Below, piece after piece: positions 42,813 to 50,748 of a stretch of 64,000 nt of DNA. Each line of letters begins with the position of its first letter. Position 1 is the first letter of the stretch. The notes under the pieces are model-generated. The model saw only the letters and a list, made by a program, of their open reading frames with translations, made no database searches and had not been told where the DNA came from. Made by a program: the position numbers and the translations under genes. The DNA is from QUBU01 sp014337915 (lineage in GTDB: Bacteria > Pseudomonadota > Gammaproteobacteria > Steroidobacterales > GCA-2729495), in assembly GCA_030263395.1 (NCBI GenBank), contig SZOW01000006.1, forward strand, positions 62,001-126,000, written 5' to 3'.

Positions 42813-43569
42813 GCTTGCGGTGGAGCGGATAGAGCGAATCGGCGAGAGCGTCATCCTATACGATGGCTCGCTCGCCAACCACATGCGCGAGGCCTGGTTC
42901 GACCCGGCCACCTGGCCCGACGCGCCGCGGGCACCGGGTTATGCCGGCGGCCGTGGCGCCACGCTGTTCATCCGTTGCGAGGCGCAGGACTGGGTGCTGC
43001 GCCACTATCATCGCGGTGGCCGCATCGCCCGCGTCGCCAGCGATGGCTTCCTCTGGACTGGCGAACGCCGGGTGCGCTCCTTCCTCGAATGGCACCTGCT
43101 GGCGCAGCTGCAACAGGCCGGCCTGCCGGCGCCTCGCCCGGTAGCGGCACGCTACCGGCGCTCCGGCATCGTCTATCGCGCCGACCTCATCACGCTGCGC
43201 CTGCCGGGGGTGGAACCGCTGTCGACGCGCATGGCCGCCGGGCCGCTGCCGCCGGCACTGTGGCGCAGTGTCGGCGCATGCATCGGCCGCTTCCATGCGG
43301 CCAACGTTTTCCACGCGGACCTGACCGCACACAACCTGCAGGTCGATGCACAGGACCGGATCTTCCTGCTGGATTTCGACCGCGGCCGCATCATGCCCGG
43401 GCCCGGCGCCTGGCGGCAGCGCAACCTCGGTCGGCTGCACCGCTCGTTCACCAAGATCACTGCCGCGGGCACCAGCGGCTTCAGTGCGGATGCCTGGAAC
43501 GGCCTGCTCGAGGGCTACGCTGACGTCGCCGGTGACCCGGGTGGCGGATCTCCGCCAGGCCGCGCATAG
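42811..43569 (+). CDS. kdkA: 3-deoxy-D-manno-octulosonic acid (Kdo) kinase
   Basis: 252 residues from ATG 42811, AAGG five bases before it; a longer reading from 42469 lies inside the opposite gene and is rejected. The lipopolysaccharide-kinase fold shows 'VLRHYHRGGRIARV', the catalytic 'FHADLTAHNLQVDAQDRI' and the metal-binding 'FLLDFDRGRIMPG'. KdkA phosphorylates lipid-A-bound Kdo at position 4. Its start codon overlaps that of the divergent heptosyltransferase, and its last 55 bases overlap the convergent acyltransferase gene. Confidence 0.92.
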   Translation: MLAVERIERIGESVILYDGSLANHMREAWFDPATWPDAPRAPGYAGGRGATLFIRCEAQDWVLRHYHRGGRIARVASDGFLWTGERRVRSFLEWHLLAQLQQAGLPAPRPVAARYRRSGIVYRADLITLRLPGVEPLSTRMAAGPLPPALWRSVGACIGRFHAANVFHADLTAHNLQVDAQDRIFLLDFDRGRIMPGPGAWRQRNLGRLHRSFTKITAAGTSGFSADAWNGLLEGYADVAGDPGGGSPPGRA

Positions 43570-44495
43570 GGATCGGCAAACGGTTCCGGCCGTCCCTTGA
43601 AGCGCCGGTGCACCCAGAAATATTGTTCCGGGACCAGCCGGATGTGGCGCTCAAGGATGGCGTTGACGCGCAGCGCGTCGGCGGCCGGGTCATCGCCCGG
43701 GAAGTCCGCCAGCGGCGGCTCGACGCGCAGCACGTAGCCATCGCCATCGGCGCGCCGGGCGGCGAAGTACGGCACCACGGGCGCACCGCTGATCCGCGCC
43801 AGCGAGGACAGGGCGGTGTTCGTCATCGCCGGTACGCCGAGGAAGGGCACCAGCATGCTGCCCTTGCGCCGGAAGCTCTGGTCGGGCGCGTACCAGACGA
43901 CATCGCCTGCGGCGAGCCGGCGGATGAAACGGCGGATGCTGTCCTTGGGAATCAGGTTCGGGGCACTGCGCCTGCGGACCCGCAGCAGGAAGGCATCCAC
44001 CAGGGGATTGCGGTTCGGGCGGTAGATGGCCGCCATCCCCGGCGCGTCCATGCACAGCCGCCTGCCGGAGAATTCCACCGCCGCGAAATGTCCGCTCATC
44101 AGGATGACGCCACGGCCCGCGGCCAGGGCGCCCAGCAGGTGCTCGATGCCCTCGACCCGCCAGAGCCGGCGCACCCGTGCGTCGCTGGCCCAGGCGGACA
44201 TGCCAGCCTCGATGAGCTGCTGGGCCAGTGAGGCGAAGTGGCGGCGCAGCAGATCCTGCCGTGCCTGCTCCCCGAGTTCGGGAAAACACAGCCGCAGGTT
44301 GGTGGCGGCGATGCTGCGCCGACGCCGGGCGAAGAGGAGCCCGAGCCGGCCGAGGATGGCGGCGGCGCCGCGCTGTGCGCGCAGGGGCAGCAGGACCAGC
44401 AGCCGCAGCAGGCAGAATCCGAGCCAGGTGGGCCAGTAGCGCGGTTGCCAGAAGTGCAGCAGCGAGGGCGGGTCGATGACGGGATCGGGTTTCAT
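43515..44495 (-). CDS. Lipid A acyltransferase, LpxL/LpxM-like
   Basis: 326 residues. The N-terminal hydrophobic segment (~20-45) anchors it at the inner membrane. 'LMSGHFAAVEFSG' has the H-x4-E catalytic dyad, and 'YAPDQSFRRKGSMLVPFLGVPAMTNT' the family's second motif; 'YFWVHRRFKGRP' ends the domain. Such enzymes add laurate, myristate or similar secondary chains to Kdo-lipid A. It is convergent with and overlaps kdkA by 55 bases. Confidence 0.9.
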   Translation of the reverse strand: MKPDPVIDPPSLLHFWQPRYWPTWLGFCLLRLLVLLPLRAQRGAAAILGRLGLLFARRRRSIAATNLRLCFPELGEQARQDLLRRHFASLAQQLIEAGMSAWASDARVRRLWRVEGIEHLLGALAAGRGVILMSGHFAAVEFSGRRLCMDAPGMAAIYRPNRNPLVDAFLLRVRRRSAPNLIPKDSIRRFIRRLAAGDVVWYAPDQSFRRKGSMLVPFLGVPAMTNTALSSLARISGAPVVPYFAARRADGDGYVLRVEPPLADFPGDDPAADALRVNAILERHIRLVPEQYFWVHRRFKGRPEPFADPYARPGGDPPPGSPATSA

Positions 44496-44564
44496 GGGGG
44501 CAGGGCGCCCATGCTAGGGGCCGGTGCCCGCCCGGGAAAGGCCCGCCGGCAGCCCGGAAGGGGG

Positions 44565-44592
44565 CTTGAAAACCGTCCGCCGGGCACCACTA
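44565..44592 (+). promoter_or_regulatory. Candidate heat-shock (RpoH-type) promoter of htpX
   Basis: CTTGAAA (44565-44571) is the sigma-32 -35 element; about 14 bases later CACCACTA resembles the CCCCATNT -10 at 5 of 8 positions. It lies 38 bases before the htpX GTG. A very similar arrangement precedes htpG (52727). Confidence 0.4.
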
Positions 44593-44629
44593 AATACCGC
44601 TCCATCCCCGATGCCGGAGTGCCAGGATC

Positions 44630-45523
44630 GTGATCAAACGTGTCTTCCTGCTCATAGCCACCAATATCGCCGTCCTGGTGGTCCTGTCGGTGGTCGCCCG
44701 GCTGCTCGGGCTCGATCGCGTCTTCGACCAGCAGGGTGGGATGAATTTTACGGGCCTGCTGGCCTTCTGTGCCCTGTTCGGCTTTGGCGGCGCGCTGGTT
44801 TCGCTGGCGATGTCGAAGTGGGTGGCCAAGCGCAGCACCGGGGCGCGGGTCATCACCCAGCCGCGCGATGCCACCGAGGCCTGGCTGTACGAGACCGTGC
44901 AGCGCCAGGCGCGCCAGGCCGGTATCGGCATGCCGGAGGTCGCGGTCTACGACTCCCCGGACATGAATGCCTTCGCCACCGGCGCGCGGCGTGACAGCGC
45001 CCTGGTGGCGGTCAGCACCGGCCTGCTCCAGCGCATGCACCGCGACGAGGTCGAGGCGGTGCTGGGCCACGAAATCACCCACGTGGCCAATGGCGACATG
45101 GTGACCCTCACGTTGATCCAGGGCGTCGTGAACACCTTCGTGCTGTTCCTCTCGCGGGTGATCGGCTACGTGGTCGACAAGGTGGTGTTCCGCTCGGAGC
45201 GCGGGAATGGCGCGGGTTTCTTCCTCACCAGCCTCGTGGCCCAGGTCCTGCTCGGTATCCTCGCCAGCATGATCGTCGCCTGGTTCTCCCGCCAGCGTGA
45301 GTTCCGTGCCGATGCCGGCGGTGCCGGCCTGGCCGGCCGGGATGGCATGATCGCGGCGCTGGAGCGCCTGAAGACCGCGCATGGGCCGGCCGCGTTGCCG
45401 GATTCCATGAAGGCCTTCGGCATCTCCGGTGGCGGCGGCATCTCGCGGCTCTTCATGTCCCATCCGCCGCTCGACGAGCGCATCGCTGCGCTGCGCAGCG
45501 CCGGCCAGCCGAAGTTCGGCTGA
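44630..45523 (+). CDS. htpX: Membrane zinc metalloprotease HtpX
   Basis: 297 residues with GTG start. Four hydrophobic segments, two near the N-terminus ('VFLLIATNIAVLVVLSVVARL', 'GLLAFCALFGFGGALVSLAMS') and two after the catalytic site. The zinc motif 'VLGHEITHVANGD' is intact, and the third ligand glutamate lies in 'SRQREFRADAGGA'. HtpX removes misfolded membrane proteins together with FtsH. A cluster of conserved residues, 'SHPPLDERIAAL', ends the protein. Confidence 0.97.
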   Translation: MIKRVFLLIATNIAVLVVLSVVARLLGLDRVFDQQGGMNFTGLLAFCALFGFGGALVSLAMSKWVAKRSTGARVITQPRDATEAWLYETVQRQARQAGIGMPEVAVYDSPDMNAFATGARRDSALVAVSTGLLQRMHRDEVEAVLGHEITHVANGDMVTLTLIQGVVNTFVLFLSRVIGYVVDKVVFRSERGNGAGFFLTSLVAQVLLGILASMIVAWFSRQREFRADAGGAGLAGRDGMIAALERLKTAHGPAALPDSMKAFGISGGGGISRLFMSHPPLDERIAALRSAGQPKFG

Positions 45524-45569
45524 TCGCCGCGCCTGCGACACCGGTTGCCGATTATGTGAATGGGTTCGC

Positions 45570-45591
45570 CCCCGGCCACCAGCGGCCGGGG
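45570..45591 (+). terminator. GC-rich hairpin after htpX
   Basis: An 8-base perfect stem (45570-45577 with 45584-45591) with a 6-base loop lies 46 bases past the htpX stop. No T run follows, so its terminator function is uncertain. Confidence 0.35.
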
Positions 45592-45708
45592 CTACCCTCC
45601 CGGACGTGGTGCTGGCTCGTGCGCGGGCACATCCTGCCCGCGGCCGGGCGGCTTGCTTTCAGGGGCTGATTGGCTAAGTATCGCCCCGTAACACGGTTTG
45701 GGTTGTCA

Positions 45709-47892
45709 ATGTTCGTCGTGACCAGGGTGCTGCCGGCCCTCGCGGCCGCGCTTTTGCTGTTTTCCGCTGCGGCACCGGCAGCCGACGACGCCTTGCCACG
45801 CCCGCCGGGCCTGGTGGCGGAGGTCGGCTTCTGGCAGCGGATCTTCGCCGAGTGCAGCTCGGAGCAGGGCCTCGTCCACGACAACCGCCACCTCGGCATC
45901 GTCTACGAGAAGATCGATGCGACGGGCGAGGGCAGCCAGGCCCGCCTGCAGCGCCTGGCCGACAGCGCCCGCGCCCGCTACGAGCGCATCCTGCGCACGC
46001 TGGCATCAGGCCAGCGCAGCGGCCTCGACGCCGAATCGGCACGGGTCCTGGCCCTGTGGCCAGCCAACGTCAGCAATGCGGAACTGCGCGCCGCGGCCGA
46101 CCGGGTGCGCTTCCAGCAGGGACTGGCCGAACGCTTCCATGCCGGGCTGCTGCGCTCTGGCCAGTGGCGCGACCACATCCGCGAAAGCCTGCGCGAGCAC
46201 GGCGTACCGGAGGGGGTGGCGGCACTGCCGCACGTGGAGTCCTCGTTTGACCCCAATGCGCGCTCCTTTGTCGGTGCGGCCGGCCTCTGGCAGTTCACCG
46301 GCGACACCGGCAGGCGCTACATGCGCATCGACCAGGCCGTCGACGAGCGCCGCGATCCATACGAGTCGAGCGAGGCCGCGGCCCGGCTGCTGCGCTACAA
46401 CTACGACCTGCTGGGAACCTGGCCGCTGGCCATCACGGCGTACAACCACGGGGCCGCCGGGATGCGCCGGGCCGTGAACAGCGTCGGCACCTCCGACATC
46501 GAGGCCATCATCCGCCGCTACGACGGCCCCGCCTTCGGCTTTGCCTCGCGCAATTTCTACGTGTCGTTCCTGGCCGCGCTGGCGATCGAGCAGGATCCGG
46601 AGCGATTCTTCGGGCCGGTGCAGCGCCAGGCGCCACGCAAGGAGCTGGTGGTCGAGGTGCCGGACTACATGCGTATCGAGGCGCTGGAAAAGGCTTTCGG
46701 CGTACCACGTTCCACGCTGCAGGCCTACAACCCCGCGCTCCTGCCCCCGGTCTGGGAGGGCGCCAAGTACGTGCCGCGGGGTTTCCGCCTGCGGCTGCCT
46801 GCCGGCCAGGTCATCGACGCGCCGCCGCAGCAGCTGCTGGCGTCGATTCCCTCCGCGCAGCGCTTCGACAGCCAGGTTCCGGACAAGACGCACAGGGTAA
46901 AGCGTGGCGATACGCTGGGACGCATCGCCGCGCACTACGGCACCACGGTCAGCAAGCTCGCCCAGGCGAACGGCCTGAAGCCCGGGGCGCGCATCCGCGT
47001 CGGCCAGTCACTGAAACTGCCGGGTCGCGTGGCGGCAGTGGCCAGCGCTCCCGCGCCACGCGAGCCCGCCCCGCAGGCGGCGGCCGCGATCCGCCCGGCA
47101 CCGGCGGCCGACAGCTACCTGGTGCAACCCGGCGATTCGCTCGCGGTCATCGCGCGGCGTACCGGCGTGAGCCAGCGCGACCTGCTGGCGTTCAACAACC
47201 TGACCGACGCCAACCTCGTGCGCAGCGGTTCGCGACTGCGCCTGGTGCCCGCGCAGGCCAGCAGCGACGCTGCGTCCCCGCCGACGGCGACTGTTGCCTC
47301 TGCGTCTCCCCCGGCCGTGGCGGCCGCCAGGCCAGCGGCCGTCGCTCCGGACCTGCCAGCGCTGGAAACCCCTGCCCAGGCCAGGCAGCCCACCGGCGAT
47401 GCCGGCGGGATCTCCGCCTCGCTGGCCGATCCGAGCAACTACCTGGTCGCGGCCAACGACAAGGTCGAGGTACAGGCCGCCGAGACGCTCAGCCATTATG
47501 CCGGCTGGCTGGAGGTGAGCCCGGATGCGCTGCGCAGGGCCAACGGCTGGCAGGCCAAGCGGGCACTGGTGATCGGCGAGTCGGTGCGGCTGGTGTTCAC
47601 GAATGTCAGCCGGGAAACATTCCTGGCGCGACGCGTGGCCTACCACCACGATTTGCAGGAGGACTTCTTCAGCCGCTACCGGATCACCGACACCACTGAG
47701 CACCTGCTGCGCCGGGGTGAATCGGTCTGGATCCTCGCATCCCAGAAGTACAAGGTGCCGGTGTGGCTGCTGCGCCAGTACAACCCCACGCTCGACCTCG
47801 ACCATGTGCGCCCGGGCACCCGTGTGGTATTCCCGAAGCTGGTGCGCGTGGCGGCGGTTCCGGCGCAGCCGGCCGCGGCGGAGCTGGCCTGA
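45709..47892 (+). CDS. mltD: Membrane-bound lytic murein transglycosylase D with LysM repeats
   Basis: 727 residues from ATG 45709, the start of a signal peptide ('VVTRVLPALAAALLLFSAAAPAA'); an upstream TTG at 45670 is less likely. The SLT domain carries the catalytic glutamate in 'GVAALPHVESSFDPNARSFVGAAGLW'. Three or four LysM-type peptidoglycan-binding modules follow: 'HRVKRGDTLGRIAAHYGTT' (~390), 'YLVQPGDSLAVIARRTGVS' (~475), a divergent one from ~580 and 'HLLRRGESVWILASQKYKV' (~665), linked by Ala/Pro-rich stretches. It cleaves glycan strands in the periplasm. TGATG overlap with the next gene. Confidence 0.93.
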   Translation: MFVVTRVLPALAAALLLFSAAAPAADDALPRPPGLVAEVGFWQRIFAECSSEQGLVHDNRHLGIVYEKIDATGEGSQARLQRLADSARARYERILRTLASGQRSGLDAESARVLALWPANVSNAELRAAADRVRFQQGLAERFHAGLLRSGQWRDHIRESLREHGVPEGVAALPHVESSFDPNARSFVGAAGLWQFTGDTGRRYMRIDQAVDERRDPYESSEAAARLLRYNYDLLGTWPLAITAYNHGAAGMRRAVNSVGTSDIEAIIRRYDGPAFGFASRNFYVSFLAALAIEQDPERFFGPVQRQAPRKELVVEVPDYMRIEALEKAFGVPRSTLQAYNPALLPPVWEGAKYVPRGFRLRLPAGQVIDAPPQQLLASIPSAQRFDSQVPDKTHRVKRGDTLGRIAAHYGTTVSKLAQANGLKPGARIRVGQSLKLPGRVAAVASAPAPREPAPQAAAAIRPAPAADSYLVQPGDSLAVIARRTGVSQRDLLAFNNLTDANLVRSGSRLRLVPAQASSDAASPPTATVASASPPAVAAARPAAVAPDLPALETPAQARQPTGDAGGISASLADPSNYLVAANDKVEVQAAETLSHYAGWLEVSPDALRRANGWQAKRALVIGESVRLVFTNVSRETFLARRVAYHHDLQEDFFSRYRITDTTEHLLRRGESVWILASQKYKVPVWLLRQYNPTLDLDHVRPGTRVVFPKLVRVAAVPAQPAAAELA

Positions 47893-48401
47893 TGGCGGCG
47901 GTAACCAGGCGCACGGCCTGCATCGCGGCGCTGGTCCTGCTGGGCCTGGTGCCCAAGGTGCAGGCGGCGAGCTTCGAGCAGGCCGACAAAGTGGTGGTGC
48001 ACAAGTCCGAGCGCCGCCTCGAACTGCTGAAGAACGGCAAGGTGCTGCGCAGCTTTCGGGTCGCACTCGGCCTGGCGCCCGAGGGCGACAAGCTGCGCGA
48101 GGGGGATTTCCGCACGCCCGAGGGGCGCTACCTGCTGCTGGACCGCAACCCGGACAGCGATTATTTCCTCTCCATCCGCATCTCCTACCCGGACGAGCGC
48201 CACCAGCGCGCGGCCCGTGCCAGGGGCCATGCCCCGGGCGGGCTGATCATGATCCACGGCATGCCCAACGAGCCACGCTATTCCGCCGAGTATTACCGGA
48301 CCATGGACTGGACCAACGGCTGTATCGCCGTGTCCAACGCCGACATGATCGACATCTGGCTGATGACGGCACGCAACACGCCGATCGACATCCTGCCGTG
48401 A
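47892..48401 (+). CDS. YkuD-type L,D-transpeptidase family protein
   Basis: 169 residues, start sharing one base with the mltD stop. Signal peptide ('TACIAALVLLGLVPKVQAAS'), then the YkuD fold with 'DKVVVHKSERRLELLKNGKV' and the catalytic region 'MIHGMPNEP' and 'MDWTNGCIAVSNADM', giving His and Cys. It resembles YafK/ErfK-like periplasmic enzymes that cross-link or release peptidoglycan-bound proteins. Coupling to mltD suggests joint wall remodelling. Confidence 0.88.
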   Translation: MAAVTRRTACIAALVLLGLVPKVQAASFEQADKVVVHKSERRLELLKNGKVLRSFRVALGLAPEGDKLREGDFRTPEGRYLLLDRNPDSDYFLSIRISYPDERHQRAARARGHAPGGLIMIHGMPNEPRYSAEYYRTMDWTNGCIAVSNADMIDIWLMTARNTPIDILP

Positions 48402-48409
48402 ACCGCCCC

Positions 48410-49786
48410 ATGCCTGCCCGCAACGGCAACGAAACACTCGTGGAGGTCATGCCCGAGGGCAGCCTGGAACTGCTGTCCCAGCATGAGGTCAACCGGCTGC
48501 GCAGCACCGGCGAGGGCGGCCAGCACGAGGTGCTCAGGCGCTGCGCACTGGCGGTGCTCAATGTCGGCGGCCAGACCGACGACACCCGCGAAGTGCTGGA
48601 AAAGTACCGCGACTTCGAGGTCTTCATCGTGCAGCAGGACCGTGGCGTGAAGCTCGCGCTGCGCAACGCGCCGCCCGAGGCCTTCGTCGACGGCAAGATG
48701 ATCCGCGGCATCCGCGAGCTGCTGTTCGCGGTGCTGCGCGACGTGGTGTTCATCAACAACGAGGTGGCGGGCGGCGGCCAGTTCGACCTCGGGCGCAGCG
48801 ATGGCATCACCAACGCCGTGTTCCACATCCTGCGCAACTCCGGCACCCTGCGCGCCGGTGAGCCCGATCTCGTGGTCTGCTGGGGCGGGCACGCGATCAG
48901 CCGCGAGGAGTACGACTACTCCAAGAAGGTCGGCTATGAGATTGGCCTCCGGGAGATGAACGTCTGCACCGGCTGCGGCGGTGGCGCCATGAAGGGGCCG
49001 ATGAAAGGCGCGGCGGTGGGCCATGCCAAGCAGCGCATCGGTGACGGCCGCTACATCGGCGTCACCGAGCCCGGCATCATCGCCGCCGAGTCGCCCAATC
49101 CCATCGTCAACCAGCTGGTCATCATGCCCGACATGGAGAAGCGGCTGGAGGCGTTTGTGCGCATCGCGCATGCCATCGTCATCTTTCCGGGCGGGGTGGG
49201 CACGGCCGAGGAGTTCCTGTTCCTGCTCGGGATACTGCTGCACGAGCGCAACCGCGAGCTGCCGCTGCCGGTGGTGCTGACCGGCCCGGCGTCCAGCGAA
49301 GCGTATTTCTCCCAGATCCACGAGTTCATCGGCGCCACGCTGGGCCGCGAGGCGCAGCAACGCTATCGCATCTGCATCGGCAATCCGGCCAATGTGGCGG
49401 CGACGCTGCGCGAGGGCATGCGCCAGGTGCGCGATTTCCGGCACTCCAAGAACGATGCCTATTATTTCAACTGGCGGCTGCACCTCGACATGGATTTCCA
49501 GCAGCCCTTCCATGCGACGCACGAGAACATGGCCGGGCTGGTCCTGCACCGTGGCCAGGAGCCAGCGCGGCTGGCAGCCAGCCTGCGCAAGGCGTTCTCC
49601 GGCATGGTGGCGGGCAACGTCAAGGACGAGGGCATCCGTGCCATCGAGAGCCGCGGCCCCTTCGAACTCTCCGGGGACCGCGACATCATGTCGCGGCTCG
49701 ACCGGCTGCTCGGCGCTTTCGTCGCCCAGAACCGGATGAAACTGCCCGGTCGCGCCTACCAGCCCTGCTATCGCCTGGTGGTCTGA
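48410..49786 (+). CDS. ppnN: Pyrimidine/purine nucleotide 5'-monophosphate nucleosidase (LOG-like)
   Basis: 458 residues from ATG 48410; a GTG at 48398 overlapping the previous stop is an alternative. The sequence parallels E. coli PpnN/YgdH throughout: an N-terminal domain of ~120 residues ('LAVLNVGGQTDDTREVLEKY', 'RGVKLALRNAPPEAFVDGK'), then the Rossmann LOG core with 'CTGCGGGAMKGPMKGA' and 'FPGGVGTAEEFLFLLGI', then 'SHENMA'-like 'THENMAGL' and a C-terminal domain. It hydrolyses nucleoside monophosphates to base and ribose 5-phosphate and is regulated by (p)ppGpp in E. coli. Confidence 0.95.
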   Translation: MPARNGNETLVEVMPEGSLELLSQHEVNRLRSTGEGGQHEVLRRCALAVLNVGGQTDDTREVLEKYRDFEVFIVQQDRGVKLALRNAPPEAFVDGKMIRGIRELLFAVLRDVVFINNEVAGGGQFDLGRSDGITNAVFHILRNSGTLRAGEPDLVVCWGGHAISREEYDYSKKVGYEIGLREMNVCTGCGGGAMKGPMKGAAVGHAKQRIGDGRYIGVTEPGIIAAESPNPIVNQLVIMPDMEKRLEAFVRIAHAIVIFPGGVGTAEEFLFLLGILLHERNRELPLPVVLTGPASSEAYFSQIHEFIGATLGREAQQRYRICIGNPANVAATLREGMRQVRDFRHSKNDAYYFNWRLHLDMDFQQPFHATHENMAGLVLHRGQEPARLAASLRKAFSGMVAGNVKDEGIRAIESRGPFELSGDRDIMSRLDRLLGAFVAQNRMKLPGRAYQPCYRLVV

Positions 49787-49939
49787 AGCCGCTGTCGCGG
49801 CGCTGGTCAATTTCTCGCCAGGGTGGCAGTGCCTCGCATAACGGCGCTGTTAAATCAGGTTGCCTGTGACTCAGTTCCTCGTGAGCGGCAGGGCTGCTCC
49901 ATAAGCTGGCCGCAATGTGGAGGAACGGGGACAACCGCC

Positions 49940-50227
49940 ATGAGCAACTACAAGAACAATAGTCTCTCCCCTGGTGCAGACCCTGAGGTCGCCGACGCCG
50001 TCGCCGGCAAGCCTGGATACGAATCCACCCTGCGCGGTGGCCGGGTGCGCAACCTCGTCAACCACGAGGGCAAGGACATGAGCGGCTGGGACTCCTACCG
50101 CCGCTGGCTCAACCGCGTCCAGTCTCCAGACAAGCGCCGCTCGGTGGTAGATCCGGCGCTGTACACCTGGAAGGGATACCGGAACTGGTCGGAGAAGGTG
50201 CGCCGCGACTGGAAGCAGGACGAGTAG
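49940..50227 (+). CDS. Small hypothetical protein
   Basis: 95 residues from ATG 49940 (GGGG nine bases upstream). Hydrophilic, with many charged and aromatic residues ('WDSYRRWLNRVQ', 'YTWKGYRNWSEKVRRDW'), no signal peptide, membrane segment or cysteine pair. I do not recognise a family. It follows ppnN by 153 bases and is followed by two more small genes. Two repeated Tyr-x-x-Trp-x-x-x-Val helices suggest a small helical or nucleic-acid/protein-binding protein, unproven. Confidence 0.5.
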   Translation: MSNYKNNSLSPGADPEVADAVAGKPGYESTLRGGRVRNLVNHEGKDMSGWDSYRRWLNRVQSPDKRRSVVDPALYTWKGYRNWSEKVRRDWKQDE

Positions 50228-50323
50228 GCCACGGCCTCCATGACAACAGCGAGGCCGCGCCAGCCCCGTAGCCAACCCCAACAAGAAGCAGGCCAGGCAG
50301 CCCGCGGACCACAGACCAGTTAC

Positions 50324-50521
50324 ATGTCAGACAGGGAACAGACCAGCGACTTCAGCATCAGGAATCCAGAGACCCGCAGCCGCCGGGCCTGGGTGGAGCG
50401 TGCCCTGCAGGGCGTGCGTGAGCGGCTGGCCAGCGGCGAGTTGCAGCCGGGACCCGGTGATACGCCGGGGGCGCCGCCGAAGCCCCGGTTGTCCGTCGTG
50501 CCCTCGGGCCGCAAGCGCTGA
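50324..50521 (+). CDS. Small hypothetical protein
   Basis: 65 residues from ATG 50324; an in-frame ATG 50240 would add 28 low-complexity residues. Contains an arginine-rich helix ('RSRRAWVERALQGVRERL') and a proline-rich C-terminus ('GDTPGAPPKPRLSV'). Neither start has a good ribosome site. No family recognised; possibly a small helical regulator, or not a gene. Confidence 0.35.
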   Translation: MSDREQTSDFSIRNPETRSRRAWVERALQGVRERLASGELQPGPGDTPGAPPKPRLSVVPSGRKR

Positions 50522-50532
50522 AGCCAGGCATC

Positions 50533-50700
50533 ATGGCATTGCATCCGGAGCGGGCACTGCGCCTGCTGGACCAGCTGGACTGCCTGGGTGGCGTGTTGCG
50601 CCTGGCCTGGGCCGGCCATTGGGGCAGCTGGCTGCGCGTGGCCTCGCTGGCATCCGGCCTCCTGCTCGGAGCCGTCGCCTGGCGCCTGGCGCTGTTCTGA
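50533..50700 (+). CDS. Small single-pass membrane protein candidate
   Basis: 55 residues from ATG 50533, beginning 11 bases after the preceding stop. A polar helix ('PERALRLLDQLDCLGG') precedes one hydrophobic segment ('VASLASGLLLGAVAWRLALF') ending at the stop. The compact layout with the two other small genes suggests a small operon, but no homologue is recognised and codon statistics for so short a frame are weak. Confidence 0.35.
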   Translation: MALHPERALRLLDQLDCLGGVLRLAWAGHWGSWLRVASLASGLLLGAVAWRLALF

Positions 50701-50748
50701 GCGCCCGAAAAGGCAAACCGGCGGCGCAGCGCGCCGCGCTGGCCGTTG

